Of a stretch of 64,000 nt of DNA, positions 26,544-34,896 are shown one piece after another (within the stretch, counting starts at the first letter, position 1; each line of letters starts with the position of its first letter). A program made the position numbers and the translations under genes. The notes beneath the pieces were generated by a model, which had not been told where the DNA came from, did not search any database, and saw only the letters and a program-made list of their open reading frames with translations. Source of the DNA: Nocardiopsis flavescens (GTDB lineage: Bacteria > Actinomycetota > Actinomycetes > Streptosporangiales > Streptosporangiaceae); assembly GCF_900141985.1 (NCBI RefSeq), contig NZ_FQZK01000006.1:62001-126000 (forward strand). Reading direction: 5' to 3'.

Positions 26544-27473
26544 ATGAACGCCGTGGAACTACGCCAGGTCGAGTACTTCATCGCCGTCGCCGAGGAGCGC
26601 AGCTTCACCCGCGCCGCCGAACGCACCCACGTGTCCCAGTCGGGGCTGTCCGCGGCCATCCGCACCCTGGAGCGCGAACTCGGCTCGCCGCTGTTCCACC
26701 GCACCACCCGCAGCGTGGAGCTGTCCCCGGCGGGGTTCGCCCTGCTGCCCAAGGCCCGCGCCATGCTCGACCTGGCCGCCGCGGGCCGCGACGCCGTCGC
26801 GGCCACCACCACCCACCTCCGGGGGTCGCTGCGGCTGGGCAGCGAGCAGTGCCTGGGCGTCATCGACATCACCGAGCTGCTGGCCCGCTTCCACCGCCGC
26901 CACCCGCACGTGGACATCGTGTTCGACCAGGCCGGCAGCACGACCCTGCTGGAGCGGATGCGCCAGGGCTCCCTGGACGTGGCGTTCGTCGCCGCGGGCG
27001 GCGCCGGGCGCCCCACGGACGGACTGCGCTGGCTGCCCCTGGCCGCGGAGCCCCTGCTGCTGCTCTGCCCGCCCGACCACCCCCTGTCCGAGCGCGAGTC
27101 CGTGCGCTGGACCGACCTGGACGGGCACGGGTTCGTGGACCTGGCGCACGGCTGGGCCGCCCGCGAGATCAACGAGGACGCCCTCGCCGCCCAGGGGGTG
27201 CAGCGCCGGGTCCGGTACACGGTCAACGACATCCACACCCTCATCGACCTGGTCCGGCGCGGCCTGGCCCTGGCGCTGGTCCCGGCACCGGTGGCGCGCA
27301 AGACCCACGCCGCGGGCCTGCCCGCCCTGCCGCTGGCCGAGGCCGCCGACCGGCCCTGGCGGGTCAGCGCGGTCGTCCGCACCACCGACCAGGTCGTCTC
27401 CGCGTTCCTGCGCGCCCTCCCCGAACCCCTGGAGCCCCGGGACCCGGTGTTTTCCGCGGGGGCGCCCGGGTAG
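26544..27473 (+). CDS. LysR-family transcriptional regulator
   Basis: 309 residues. The N-terminal winged HTH (ELRQVEYFIAVAEERSFTRAA and SQSGLSAAIRTLERELG) is followed by a type 2 periplasmic-like effector domain. ATG 26544 is chosen, with GTG 26553 as an alternative; neither has a strong Shine-Dalgarno. It is followed 49 bp later by a dehydrogenase gene on the same strand. LysR proteins usually act on a divergent gene, but none is here. The target is unknown. Confidence 0.9.
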   Translation: MNAVELRQVEYFIAVAEERSFTRAAERTHVSQSGLSAAIRTLERELGSPLFHRTTRSVELSPAGFALLPKARAMLDLAAAGRDAVAATTTHLRGSLRLGSEQCLGVIDITELLARFHRRHPHVDIVFDQAGSTTLLERMRQGSLDVAFVAAGGAGRPTDGLRWLPLAAEPLLLLCPPDHPLSERESVRWTDLDGHGFVDLAHGWAAREINEDALAAQGVQRRVRYTVNDIHTLIDLVRRGLALALVPAPVARKTHAAGLPALPLAEAADRPWRVSAVVRTTDQVVSAFLRALPEPLEPRDPVFSAGAPG

Positions 27474-27522
27474 TGGCCCGCCCACGACGGACCGACACGC
27501 TTCCCACCACGGAGGAGGGGCC

Positions 27523-28707
27523 ATGAAGGCGGTCGTGTGGCACGGCACCCGCGACGTACGCACCGAGGAGGTGCCCGATCCGCGGATCGAGGAGCCCGGG
27601 GACGTGGTCCTGCGGGTGGACGCCTCCGGCCTGTGCGGGTCGGACCTGCACCTGTACGAGGTCCTGGGGCCCTTCATGAACGAGGGCGACATCCTGGGCC
27701 ACGAGCCCCTGGGCACGGTCGAGGAGGTCGGCCCGGGCGTGAGCGCCCTGGCCCCGGGCGACCGGGTGGTGGTCCCCTTCCAGATCTCCTGCGGCCACTG
27801 CGCGACGTGCGGGAGCGGGCTCCAGACCCAGTGCGAGAACACCCGCGACGACGAGCAGGGCACCGGGGCGGCCATCTACGGCTACAGCTCCCTGTACGGG
27901 TCGGTCCCCGGCGCCCAGGCCGAGTACCTGCGGGTGCCCCGGGCCGAGGCCAACGCCATCCCGGTGCCCTCCCACGGGACCGACGACCGCTACGTCCTGC
28001 TGTCGGACGTGCTGCCCACGGCCTGGCAGGCCGTGAAGTACGCGGACGTCCCCGAGGGCGGGTCGGTCGCCGTGCTGGGGCTGGGCCCCATCGGCGACAT
28101 GTGCTGCCGGGTGGCCCGCCACCTGGGCGCGGGCCAGGTGTTCGGGGTGGACCCGGTGCCGGAGCGGCGCGGGCGCGCCGCCTCCCGGGGCGTGGACGTG
28201 TTCGACCCCTCCGGCGGCACCGACGACCTCATCGGGACGATCCGCGAGCGCACCCGCGGGCAGGGGCCCGACGCCGTCATCGACGCGGTGGGCCTGGAGG
28301 CGCAGGGGCACGGGTCGGCCCGCCTCGCCCAGCGGATCACCTCGTTCCTGCCCAAGGGCGCCGCGGCCAGGCTCATGGAGACCGCGGGCGTGGACCGGCT
28401 CTCGGCGCTGCAGACCGCCATCGAGCTGGTGCGGCGGGGCGGCACCATCTCGGTCATCGGCGTGTACGGCGGCACCGCCGACCCGCTGCCGATGCTGACC
28501 CTCTTCGACAAGCAGATCCAGCTCCGCATGGGCCAGGCCAACGTGCGCCGGTGGGCGCCCGACATCCTGCCCCTGCTGGACGAGCGCGACGTGCTGGGGG
28601 TGGAGGACTTCGCCACCCACCACGTCGGCCTGGACGGGGCGGCCGACGCCTACGCGATGTTCCAGGCCAAGCGGGACGGCGCCGTCAAGGTCCTCTTCCG
28701 GCCCTGA
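27523..28707 (+). CDS. Zinc-dependent alcohol dehydrogenase family (formaldehyde-dehydrogenase-like)
   Basis: 394-aa medium-chain dehydrogenase. Catalytic-zinc residues fall in GLCGSDLHLYE and GHEPLG, the structural-zinc loop is CGHCATCGSGLQTQC and the NAD(P) fold has GLGPIGDM. The overall layout, with MLTLFDKQIQLRMGQANV near the C terminus, resembles the glutathione-independent formaldehyde dehydrogenase group. It probably oxidises a small aldehyde or alcohol, substrate unproven. The ATG follows GGAGGAGG. It precedes the ChaB and pyruvate oxidase genes in a stress-type cluster. Confidence 0.93.
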   Translation: MKAVVWHGTRDVRTEEVPDPRIEEPGDVVLRVDASGLCGSDLHLYEVLGPFMNEGDILGHEPLGTVEEVGPGVSALAPGDRVVVPFQISCGHCATCGSGLQTQCENTRDDEQGTGAAIYGYSSLYGSVPGAQAEYLRVPRAEANAIPVPSHGTDDRYVLLSDVLPTAWQAVKYADVPEGGSVAVLGLGPIGDMCCRVARHLGAGQVFGVDPVPERRGRAASRGVDVFDPSGGTDDLIGTIRERTRGQGPDAVIDAVGLEAQGHGSARLAQRITSFLPKGAAARLMETAGVDRLSALQTAIELVRRGGTISVIGVYGGTADPLPMLTLFDKQIQLRMGQANVRRWAPDILPLLDERDVLGVEDFATHHVGLDGAADAYAMFQAKRDGAVKVLFRP

Positions 28708-28765
28708 CCCCGCCCCCGCGCGCCCCGCACGCAGAGCACGACACCGGATGAAGGAGGTGGGTCCC

Positions 28766-29173
28766 ATGCCCGGGACCCGGGAACTGCCCGACACCCTGCG
28801 CCGGTCCTCCAAGAAGGCCCAGCGCACCTGGATCAAGGCCCACGACTCCGCCGTGGAGCAGTACGGCGAGGGCGAACGCGCCCACCGGGTGGCCATGGCC
28901 GCCGTCAAGCACACCTTCGAGAAGGTCGGCGACCACTGGGAGGCCAAGGACGGCAAGGGGCCCTCCGACGCCCGGGCCGCCGACCCGGACGCCAAGAAGC
29001 GCAAGGGCTCGAAGGGCACCGCCGGGGGCGTGGACGCCAACGCGACCAAGGACCACCTGTACGCGCAGGCCCGCCGCCTGGGCGTGGAGGGGCGGTCGAG
29101 GATGACCAAGTCCGAGCTCGTCGAGGCCCTGCGCAAGGAGAGCGGCGAGCGCACCTCGCGCGCCCGGCGCTGA
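28766..29173 (+). CDS. ChaB-domain protein with C-terminal Rho-N/SAP-like motif
   Basis: 135 residues. The ChaB domain (about 1-60, LPDTLRRSSKKAQRTWIKAHDS) is followed by a Lys/Gly/Asp-rich linker and a C-terminal helix-extended-helix (DHLYAQARRLGVEGRSRMTK, then SELVEALRK) of the Rho N-terminal type that binds nucleic acid. ATG 28766 follows a full AAGGAGGT, so an in-frame ATG six codons earlier that overlaps it is rejected. Function is unproven; homologues are common in actinomycete stress clusters. Confidence 0.9.
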   Translation: MPGTRELPDTLRRSSKKAQRTWIKAHDSAVEQYGEGERAHRVAMAAVKHTFEKVGDHWEAKDGKGPSDARAADPDAKKRKGSKGTAGGVDANATKDHLYAQARRLGVEGRSRMTKSELVEALRKESGERTSRARR

Positions 29174-29242
29174 CCGGCACAGGCCCGCGGGCGCGGAGCC
29201 GCCCGGGAGGGCGCCCCGCGCCGGGCCGGACCGAACCGATCC

Positions 29243-29272
29243 GCGGGGGCCGCGCCCGTGCGCGGCCCCCGC
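29243..29272 (+). terminator. Strong hairpin between ChaB gene and pyruvate oxidase
   Basis: A perfect 13-bp stem (GCGGGGGCCGCGC, CCGT loop) ends 15 bp before the pyruvate oxidase ATG. It may end the upstream transcript. If the oxidase promoter is further upstream it would lie in the leader, where it could affect translation. Confidence 0.65.
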
Positions 29273-29287
29273 ACCCGAGGGGGAGAG

Positions 29288-31093
29288 ATGACGCAGAGCG
29301 TCGCCGACCACCTGCTGCGCCGACTGTCGCAATGGGGGGTGACCAAGGTCTTCGGATATCCGGGGGACGGCATCAACGGGCTCGTCGCCCAGATGGGGCG
29401 GCTGCCCGACGGGCCCCGGTTCGTGCAGAGCCGCCACGAGGAGATGTCGGCCTTCGAGGCCGTCGGGTACGCGAAGTTCAGCGGGGAGCCGGGCGTGTGC
29501 CTGGCCACCGGGGGCCCGGGGGCGATCCACCTGCTCAACGGCCTCTACGACGCCAAGCTGGACCGGGTCCCGGTGGTGGCGGTCGTGGGGCAGGCGGACC
29601 GCACCGCGATGGGCGGGTCCTACCAGCAGGAGGTGGACCTGCACTCCCTGTTCAAGGACGTCGCCGCCTACCTGGCCACCGTCACCGTGCCCGAGCAGCT
29701 GCCCAACGTGCTGGACCGGGCGGTGCGCACCGCGGTGGGGCGGTCCGCGCCCGTCGTGGTGATCGTCCCCGGCGACGTCCAGGAGCTGGACTACTCCCCG
29801 CCCGAGCACGCCTTCAAGCACGTGCCCTCCAGCGCGCCCGACCCGCTCTCGGAGGAGAGCCGGACCCTGCCGCCGGTGGCCGCGCTGGACCGCGCGGCGG
29901 AGGTGGTCGACGCCGGCGAGCGGGTGGCCCTGCTCATCGGCCAGGGCGCCCGCGGCGCCGCCGAGGAGGTCCTGGAGCTGGCCGAGGCCACCGGCGCGGG
30001 CATCGCCAAGGCCCTGCTGGGCAAGGACGTGCTCCCCGACGACCTGCCGCATGTCACCGGGAGCATCGGCCTCCTGGGCACCCGGCCCTCCTGGGAGCTG
30101 ATGCGCGACTGCGACACGCTGGTCATCATCGGCTCCAACATGCCCTACTCCCAGTTCCTGCCGCCGTTCGGGCGCCGGGCCGTGCAGATCGACGCCGACC
30201 CCGGCTCGATCGGCATGCGCTACCCCACCGAGGTCAACCTGGTGGGCGACGCCAAGGCGACCCTGCGGGCGCTGCTGGAGCGGCTGGACCCGGCCCAGGG
30301 GCTGGCGGAGCCGCGCCGGCGCTGGCGGGAGACCGTCGAGGAGGGCGTGGCCCACTGGTGGGAGGTGCTGGACGCCCAGGCGCGGGTGCCCGCCGACCCG
30401 GTCAACCCGATGCTGGTGGTGCACGAGCTGTCCCTGCGCGTGCCGGACGACGCGGTGGTCACCGCCGACTCCGGCTCGGTCACCAACTGGTACGCGCGGC
30501 TGCTGCGGATGCGGCCGGGCATGCGCGGCTCGCTCTCGGGGACGCTGGCGACCATGGGGTGCGCGGTGCCGTACGCCATCGGCGCCAAGTTCGCGGCACC
30601 GGACCGGCCGGCCGTGGCGCTGGTCGGCGACGGCGCCATGCAGATGAACGGCCTGATGGAGCTGCTCACCGCCCGCCGGTACCACGAGCTGTGGGACGAC
30701 CCCCGGCTGGTGGTGTGCGTGCTGCACAACAACGACCTCAACCAGGTGACCTGGGAGCTGCGCGCCATGGGCGGGTCCCCCAAGACCCCGTTCTCCCAGG
30801 ACCTGCCGGAGCTGTCCTACGCGGCCTTCGCCGAGCAGGCGGGGCTGGTCGGCATCACCGTGGACCGGCCCGAGGACGTGGGCCCGGCCTGGGACCGGGC
30901 GCTGAGCGCCGACCGCCCGGCGCTGATCGACGTGCGCTGCGACGCGGACGTGCCGCCGATCCCGCCCCAGGTGGACCGCGAGCAGCTGGTGGACACCGTC
31001 AAGGCCCTGCTGTCGGGGGACCCCGACCGGCGCGGCGTCATCGCCCGCGGCCTGGCCGCCAAGGCGCAGGAGTTCCTGCCCCGGCGGGACTGA
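29288..31093 (+). CDS. Thiamine-diphosphate-dependent pyruvate oxidase (PoxB-like)
   Basis: 601-aa three-domain ThDP enzyme. In the N-terminal domain, PGDGINGL and the catalytic-glutamate segment SRHEEMSAFEAVGYAKFSGE are present. The C-terminal ThDP/Mg motif runs from GDGAMQMNGLMEL to LHNNDLNQV. It would oxidise pyruvate to acetate or acetyl phosphate; relatives also act as acetolactate-synthase-like enzymes. ATG 29288 follows GAGGGGGAG. It is flanked by ChaB, catalase and SDR genes, matching a stationary-phase or stress role as for PoxB. The stop codon forms part of the first unit of a downstream repeat. Confidence 0.93.
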   Translation: MTQSVADHLLRRLSQWGVTKVFGYPGDGINGLVAQMGRLPDGPRFVQSRHEEMSAFEAVGYAKFSGEPGVCLATGGPGAIHLLNGLYDAKLDRVPVVAVVGQADRTAMGGSYQQEVDLHSLFKDVAAYLATVTVPEQLPNVLDRAVRTAVGRSAPVVVIVPGDVQELDYSPPEHAFKHVPSSAPDPLSEESRTLPPVAALDRAAEVVDAGERVALLIGQGARGAAEEVLELAEATGAGIAKALLGKDVLPDDLPHVTGSIGLLGTRPSWELMRDCDTLVIIGSNMPYSQFLPPFGRRAVQIDADPGSIGMRYPTEVNLVGDAKATLRALLERLDPAQGLAEPRRRWRETVEEGVAHWWEVLDAQARVPADPVNPMLVVHELSLRVPDDAVVTADSGSVTNWYARLLRMRPGMRGSLSGTLATMGCAVPYAIGAKFAAPDRPAVALVGDGAMQMNGLMELLTARRYHELWDDPRLVVCVLHNNDLNQVTWELRAMGGSPKTPFSQDLPELSYAAFAEQAGLVGITVDRPEDVGPAWDRALSADRPALIDVRCDADVPPIPPQVDREQLVDTVKALLSGDPDRRGVIARGLAAKAQEFLPRRD

Positions 31094-31350
31094 CGCACGC
31101 GCGCGGGGCGGGCTCACCGCGTACCGCGTACGCTGTCCGTCCCCACGACTGACGCACACGCGCCGGGGAGGGGCGGGCCCGCCCCTCCCCGGGCATCCCG
31201 AACACCTCGGCCGACGCACACGCGCGGGGGCGGGGCGATGAACGGCCGCGACGAGCCGGTGCGCGACGACTGACGCACACGAGCGGGGGGCCGTGGCCGC
31301 GCCTGCCACGCCCACCGGAAGCGGCGCACCGGCCGACGCACGCGGGGGCG
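31088..31350. repeat. Five-unit interspersed direct repeat, period about 60 bp
   Basis: The core GACGCAC(AC)GCGCGGGG begins at 31092, 31151, 31213, 31272 and 31335, preceded by ACT or GCC. Spacings are 59, 62, 59 and 63 bp and the intervening 40-odd bp differ. Unit 2 holds a perfect 30-nt palindrome (31163-31192). The core is not the CRISPR repeat found elsewhere in this window. No conserved reading frame was found. Confidence 0.75.
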
Positions 31351-31378
31351 GGACGGACTTGGTCCGCCCCGCCCCCGC
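31342..31378. terminator. Bidirectional terminator between convergent pyruvate oxidase and SDR genes
   Basis: Seventeen-pair stem with one mismatch (arms GCGGGGGCGGGACGGAC and GTCCGCCCCGCCCCCGC), overlapping the fifth repeat unit and 20 bp from the SDR stop. Confidence 0.75.
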
Positions 31379-31398
31379 CGCGGTGCCCGCGTGCGCGG

Positions 31399-32253
31399 TC
31401 AGCCCGCCTGGATCTCCCCGCCGGTCGGCGCCAGGGTCTCCCCCGTGTAGTACGACGACAATCGGTCGCTCGCGAAGAACACGTACGAGGGCGCGATCTC
31501 GTCGGGGTCGGCCGCCCGGCCCATGGGCGCCTGCTTCCCGAACCCCTCGGCCCCCTCCGCCCCCAGGGTGGAGGGGATCAGGGGCGTCCACACCGGCCCG
31601 GGCGCCACGCAGTTCACCCGGATGCCGCGGTCCATGAGGGACTGCGAGAGCGACAGCGACAGGTTCATGACCGCGGACTTGCTCGCCGCGTAGTCGATGA
31701 GCGTGTCGTTGCCGCGCAGCCCGTTGATCGACCCGGTGATGATGATCGACCCGCCCTCGGGCAGGTGCGGCACGGCCTCGCGCACCGTCCAGAACACCCC
31801 CATGACGTTGACGTCGAAGGTGCGGCGCAGCTGCTCGGTGGTCAGCTCCGTGACGTCGTCCACCGGGGACTGGGTGGCGGCGTGCTCGACCAGGATGTCG
31901 ATCCCGCCCAGCTCCTCCACCGCCCGGCGCACCAGGTGCGCGCAGTAGGACTCGTCGGCGAGGTCGCCGCGCACCCCCACGGCGCGCCGCCCCTGCTCCT
32001 GGACCAGGCCCACGGTGTGCTGGGCCTCGGCGTCCTCGCTGAGGTAGCCGAACACCACGTCGGCGCCCTCCTTGGCGAAGGCCACCGCCACGGCCCGGCC
32101 GATGCCCGAGTCGGCGCCGGTGATCAGGGCCCGCTTGCCCTCCAGAAGCCCGGTGCCCCGGTAGCCGCGCATCTCGTCGCGCGGTCGGGGCTCCATGGGT
32201 TCGGTGCGCCCCGGATAGGGCTGGCTCTGTGCCGGGGGCTGCTTCTCCGTCAT
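31399..32253 (-). CDS. SDR-family oxidoreductase (YghA-like)
   Basis: 284-aa classical short-chain dehydrogenase with an N-terminal Pro-rich extension of about 35 residues, typical of the YghA/YhdF group. The cofactor loop is ITGADSGIGRAVA, the catalytic triad includes SIN and YAASK, and PGPVWTPL follows the active site. The NNAG position reads EHAA. ATG 32253 follows GGAGG. It diverges from the catalase gene and converges on pyruvate oxidase. It probably detoxifies an aldehyde or ketone under stress (inferred from context). Confidence 0.92.
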   Translation of the reverse strand: MTEKQPPAQSQPYPGRTEPMEPRPRDEMRGYRGTGLLEGKRALITGADSGIGRAVAVAFAKEGADVVFGYLSEDAEAQHTVGLVQEQGRRAVGVRGDLADESYCAHLVRRAVEELGGIDILVEHAATQSPVDDVTELTTEQLRRTFDVNVMGVFWTVREAVPHLPEGGSIIITGSINGLRGNDTLIDYAASKSAVMNLSLSLSQSLMDRGIRVNCVAPGPVWTPLIPSTLGAEGAEGFGKQAPMGRAADPDEIAPSYVFFASDRLSSYYTGETLAPTGGEIQAG

Positions 32254-32403
32254 CTTGTGCTCCCTCCCTCGCCGTCGCGCGTGCCACTGCCCCGTTCCCC
32301 GTCGCCCACACATGGCGGCGGCGGGGCGCTGGCCCCGTGTTTCGTCCCGGGCGGACCGGTCAGTGGCATCCGAGGAGTGCAGGGGGAACCGAGGGGGAGC
32401 AGC

Positions 32404-34494
32404 ATGAACAACGACAGGCGCGATGCCAAGGACCGGGCGCTCGACGAGGCGCGCACCGACTCCGAGGGGCCGCTGACCACCGAGACCGGGGTGCGGGTGG
32501 ACGACACCGACAACTCGCTCACCGCGGGGGGGCGCGGGCCCACGCTGCTGGAGGACTTCCACGCCCGGGAGAAGATCACCCACTTCGACCACGAGCGCAT
32601 CCCCGAGCGGGTGGTGCACGCCCGCGGCGCGGCGGCCTACGGGAGCTTCCGCCCGTACGAGGGGCTGTCGGACCTGACCGCGGCGCACTTCCTGAGCGGT
32701 CCGGACGTGGTCACGCCGGTGTTCGTGCGCTTCTCGACCGTGGCCGGTTCGCGCGGCTCGGCGGACACGGTGCGCGACGTGCGCGGCTTCGCGGTGAAGT
32801 TCTACACCGAGCAGGGCAACTACGACCTGGTCGGCAACAACATGCCGGTCTTCTTCATCCAGGACGGGATCAAGTTCCCGGACTTCGTGCACGCCGTCAA
32901 ACCCGAGCCGCACAACGAGATCCCGCAGGCCCAGTCGGCGCACGACACCCTGTGGGACTTCGCGGGGCTCCAGCCCGAGACCACGCACATGATGATGTGG
33001 CTGATGTCGGACCGGGCCGTGCCGCGCAGCTACCGGACCATGCAGGGGTTCGGGGTGCACACTTTCCGGTTCGTCAACGCGCAGGGCCGGGGGACGTTCG
33101 TCAAGTTCCACTGGAAGCCGCTGCTGGGCACCCACTCCCTGGTCTGGGACGAGGCGCAGCGCATCCAGGGCAAGGACCCCGACTTCAACCGGCGCGACCT
33201 GTGGGACTCCATCGAGCGCGGGCAGTTCCCCGAGTGGGAGCTGGGCGTGCAGCTGGTGCCGGAGGAGGACGAGCACGCGTTCGACTTCGACCTGCTGGAC
33301 GCCACCAAGATCATCCCGGAGGAGGAGGTGCCGGTGCGGCCGGTGGGCAGGCTGACCCTGAACCGCAACCCGGACAACTTCTTCGCCGAGACCGAGCAGG
33401 TGGCCTTCCACACGGCCAACGTGGTACCGGGCATCGACTTCACCAACGACCCGCTGCTCCAGGCCCGCAACTTCTCCTACCTGGACACCCAGCTGCTCCG
33501 GCTGGGCGGGCCCAACTTCCAGCACATCCCGGTGAACCGGCCGGTGGCGCCGGTGGACCACAACCAGCGGGACGGGTTCTCCCAGCACCGGGTGCACCGG
33601 GGCCGGACGGCCTACTACCCGAACTCGGTGGGCGGGGGCTGCCCGGCCCTGGCCGACGAGGGGGTGTACCGCCACTACACGGAGAAGGTGGAGGGGCACA
33701 AGGTCCGCGAGCGGGCCGAGAGCTTCAAGGACCACTACTCCCAGGCGACCCTGTTCTACAACAGCCTGGCCTCCTGGGAGCGCGAGCACCTCGTGGCGGC
33801 GTTCCGGTTCGAGCTGGGCAAGTGCGAGGACGTCGGGGTGCGCCGCCGGATGGTCGCCAACCTCGTCAACGTGGACGCCGGCCTGGCCCGGGCGGTGGCC
33901 GAGGGCGTGGGGGTGGAGCCGCCCGAGGAGGGTTCGGCGCGCAACCACGGGCGGTCCTCGCCCGCGCTGAGCCAGGCCCGCACGACCTTCGGGTCGGTGG
34001 TGGGCCGCCAGGTCGCGCTGCTGGTCGCGGACGGCGTGGACGCGGCGAGCGTGGAGGGGCTGCGCGAACCGCTGGCCCGCGACGGCGCGGTGGTGGAGCT
34101 GCTGGCCCCGGCCGACGGCACGGTGCGCACCTCCGACGGCGGCGAGCTGGCGGTGGACCGGGCGCTGCCCACGGTGTCCTCGGTGCTCTACGACGCGGTG
34201 GCGGTGCCCGACGGGGCCGACTCGGTGGCGGTGCTGTCCGGTGACGGCCTGGCCCGCCACTTCGTGCTGGAGGCGTACAAGCACCACAAGCCGGTGGCGC
34301 TGGTGGGCGCGGGGGCGGAGCTGGGGGTGGCGCCGCCGCTGCCCGAGCGCGCGGTGACCCCGGCGCAGCGGACCCGGGAGGAGCTGGGCGTGGTGGTCGC
34401 CCCGGAGGCCGACGGCACCTGCGCCGCCGAGTTCGCCCGGCTGATCGGCCTGCACCGCGTCTGGGACCGCCCCACCGGGGCGATCCCGGCCTGA
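32404..34494 (+). CDS. katE: Large-subunit catalase (HPII/KatE type)
   Basis: 696-aa clade 2 catalase decomposing hydrogen peroxide. The active-site histidine lies in [15 protein letters not shown], the essential asparagine in [10 protein letters not shown] and the proximal haem tyrosine in RNFSYLDTQ. The additional C-terminal flavodoxin/DJ-1-like domain (about 535-696, from [13 protein letters not shown]) explains the large size. ATG 32404 follows GAGGGGGAGC. It diverges from the SDR gene over 150 bp, without an obvious sigma-B-type promoter that I could place. Cytoplasmic. Confidence 0.97.
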   Translation: MNNDRRDAKDRALDEARTDSEGPLTTETGVRVDDTDNSLTAGGRGPTLLEDFHAREKITHFDHERIPERVVHARGAAAYGSFRPYEGLSDLTAAHFLSGPDVVTPVFVRFSTVAGSRGSADTVRDVRGFAVKFYTEQGNYDLVGNNMPVFFIQDGIKFPDFVHAVKPEPHNEIPQAQSAHDTLWDFAGLQPETTHMMMWLMSDRAVPRSYRTMQGFGVHTFRFVNAQGRGTFVKFHWKPLLGTHSLVWDEAQRIQGKDPDFNRRDLWDSIERGQFPEWELGVQLVPEEDEHAFDFDLLDATKIIPEEEVPVRPVGRLTLNRNPDNFFAETEQVAFHTANVVPGIDFTNDPLLQARNFSYLDTQLLRLGGPNFQHIPVNRPVAPVDHNQRDGFSQHRVHRGRTAYYPNSVGGGCPALADEGVYRHYTEKVEGHKVRERAESFKDHYSQATLFYNSLASWEREHLVAAFRFELGKCEDVGVRRRMVANLVNVDAGLARAVAEGVGVEPPEEGSARNHGRSSPALSQARTTFGSVVGRQVALLVADGVDAASVEGLREPLARDGAVVELLAPADGTVRTSDGGELAVDRALPTVSSVLYDAVAVPDGADSVAVLSGDGLARHFVLEAYKHHKPVALVGAGAELGVAPPLPERAVTPAQRTREELGVVVAPEADGTCAAEFARLIGLHRVWDRPTGAIPA

Positions 34495-34504
34495 CCGGCA
34501 CGGA

Positions 34505-34541
34505 CGAGGGGCGCGCCGCCGTCGGCGGCGCGCCCTCCCCT
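34505..34541 (+). terminator. Terminator after catalase gene
   Basis: The stem GGCGCGCCGCC/GGCGGCGCGCC around a GTC loop (11 perfect pairs, extended by flanking GAGGG/CCCTC) lies 10-45 bp after the stop. Confidence 0.8.
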
Positions 34542-34559
34542 CGTTCGCGCGTCACAGGT

Positions 34560-34896
34560 CCTGCGCCCCCGGCGGGCCCCGGCCCTGTTCGGGGCGGCGG
34601 GTCCGTTCGGCCCGACGGCCGCCGCGCACCCGCACCCCGCGAGACCCCCCGCCGAACGACACACCCGACCGCCCGGCGGAACACACCCCGCCCTCTGCGG
34701 GCCGCCGCCCGAGGGGATCGCGCACCCGTATCCCACGAGGCCCCGCCACACCGGCCGACCGAGCACACCCCACCCCCGCGAACCACGGCCCGAAAAGAGC
34801 CGTACACCGGCGCCCCGCGAAGCAGTCACCACGCCGCCCGACACACCCGACCGGCCTACGAAGGGCACGCGCCCCGCGGTCGCCGCCCGCCCGGAC
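34560..34896. other. GC-rich non-coding stretch
   Basis: C-rich sequence with many CCGAC/ACACCC words and no open frame with normal codon use. It separates the catalase terminator from the stop of the carbamoyltransferase gene. No regulatory site or RNA was recognised. Confidence 0.4.

Noticed and set aside
31088..31350. Possible fourth CRISPR array
   Set aside because: The period is about 60 bp, but the conserved core is only about 17 bp with variation, spacings vary by 4 bp and the sequence is unrelated to the CRISPR repeat of the other arrays. Kept as an unexplained repeat.
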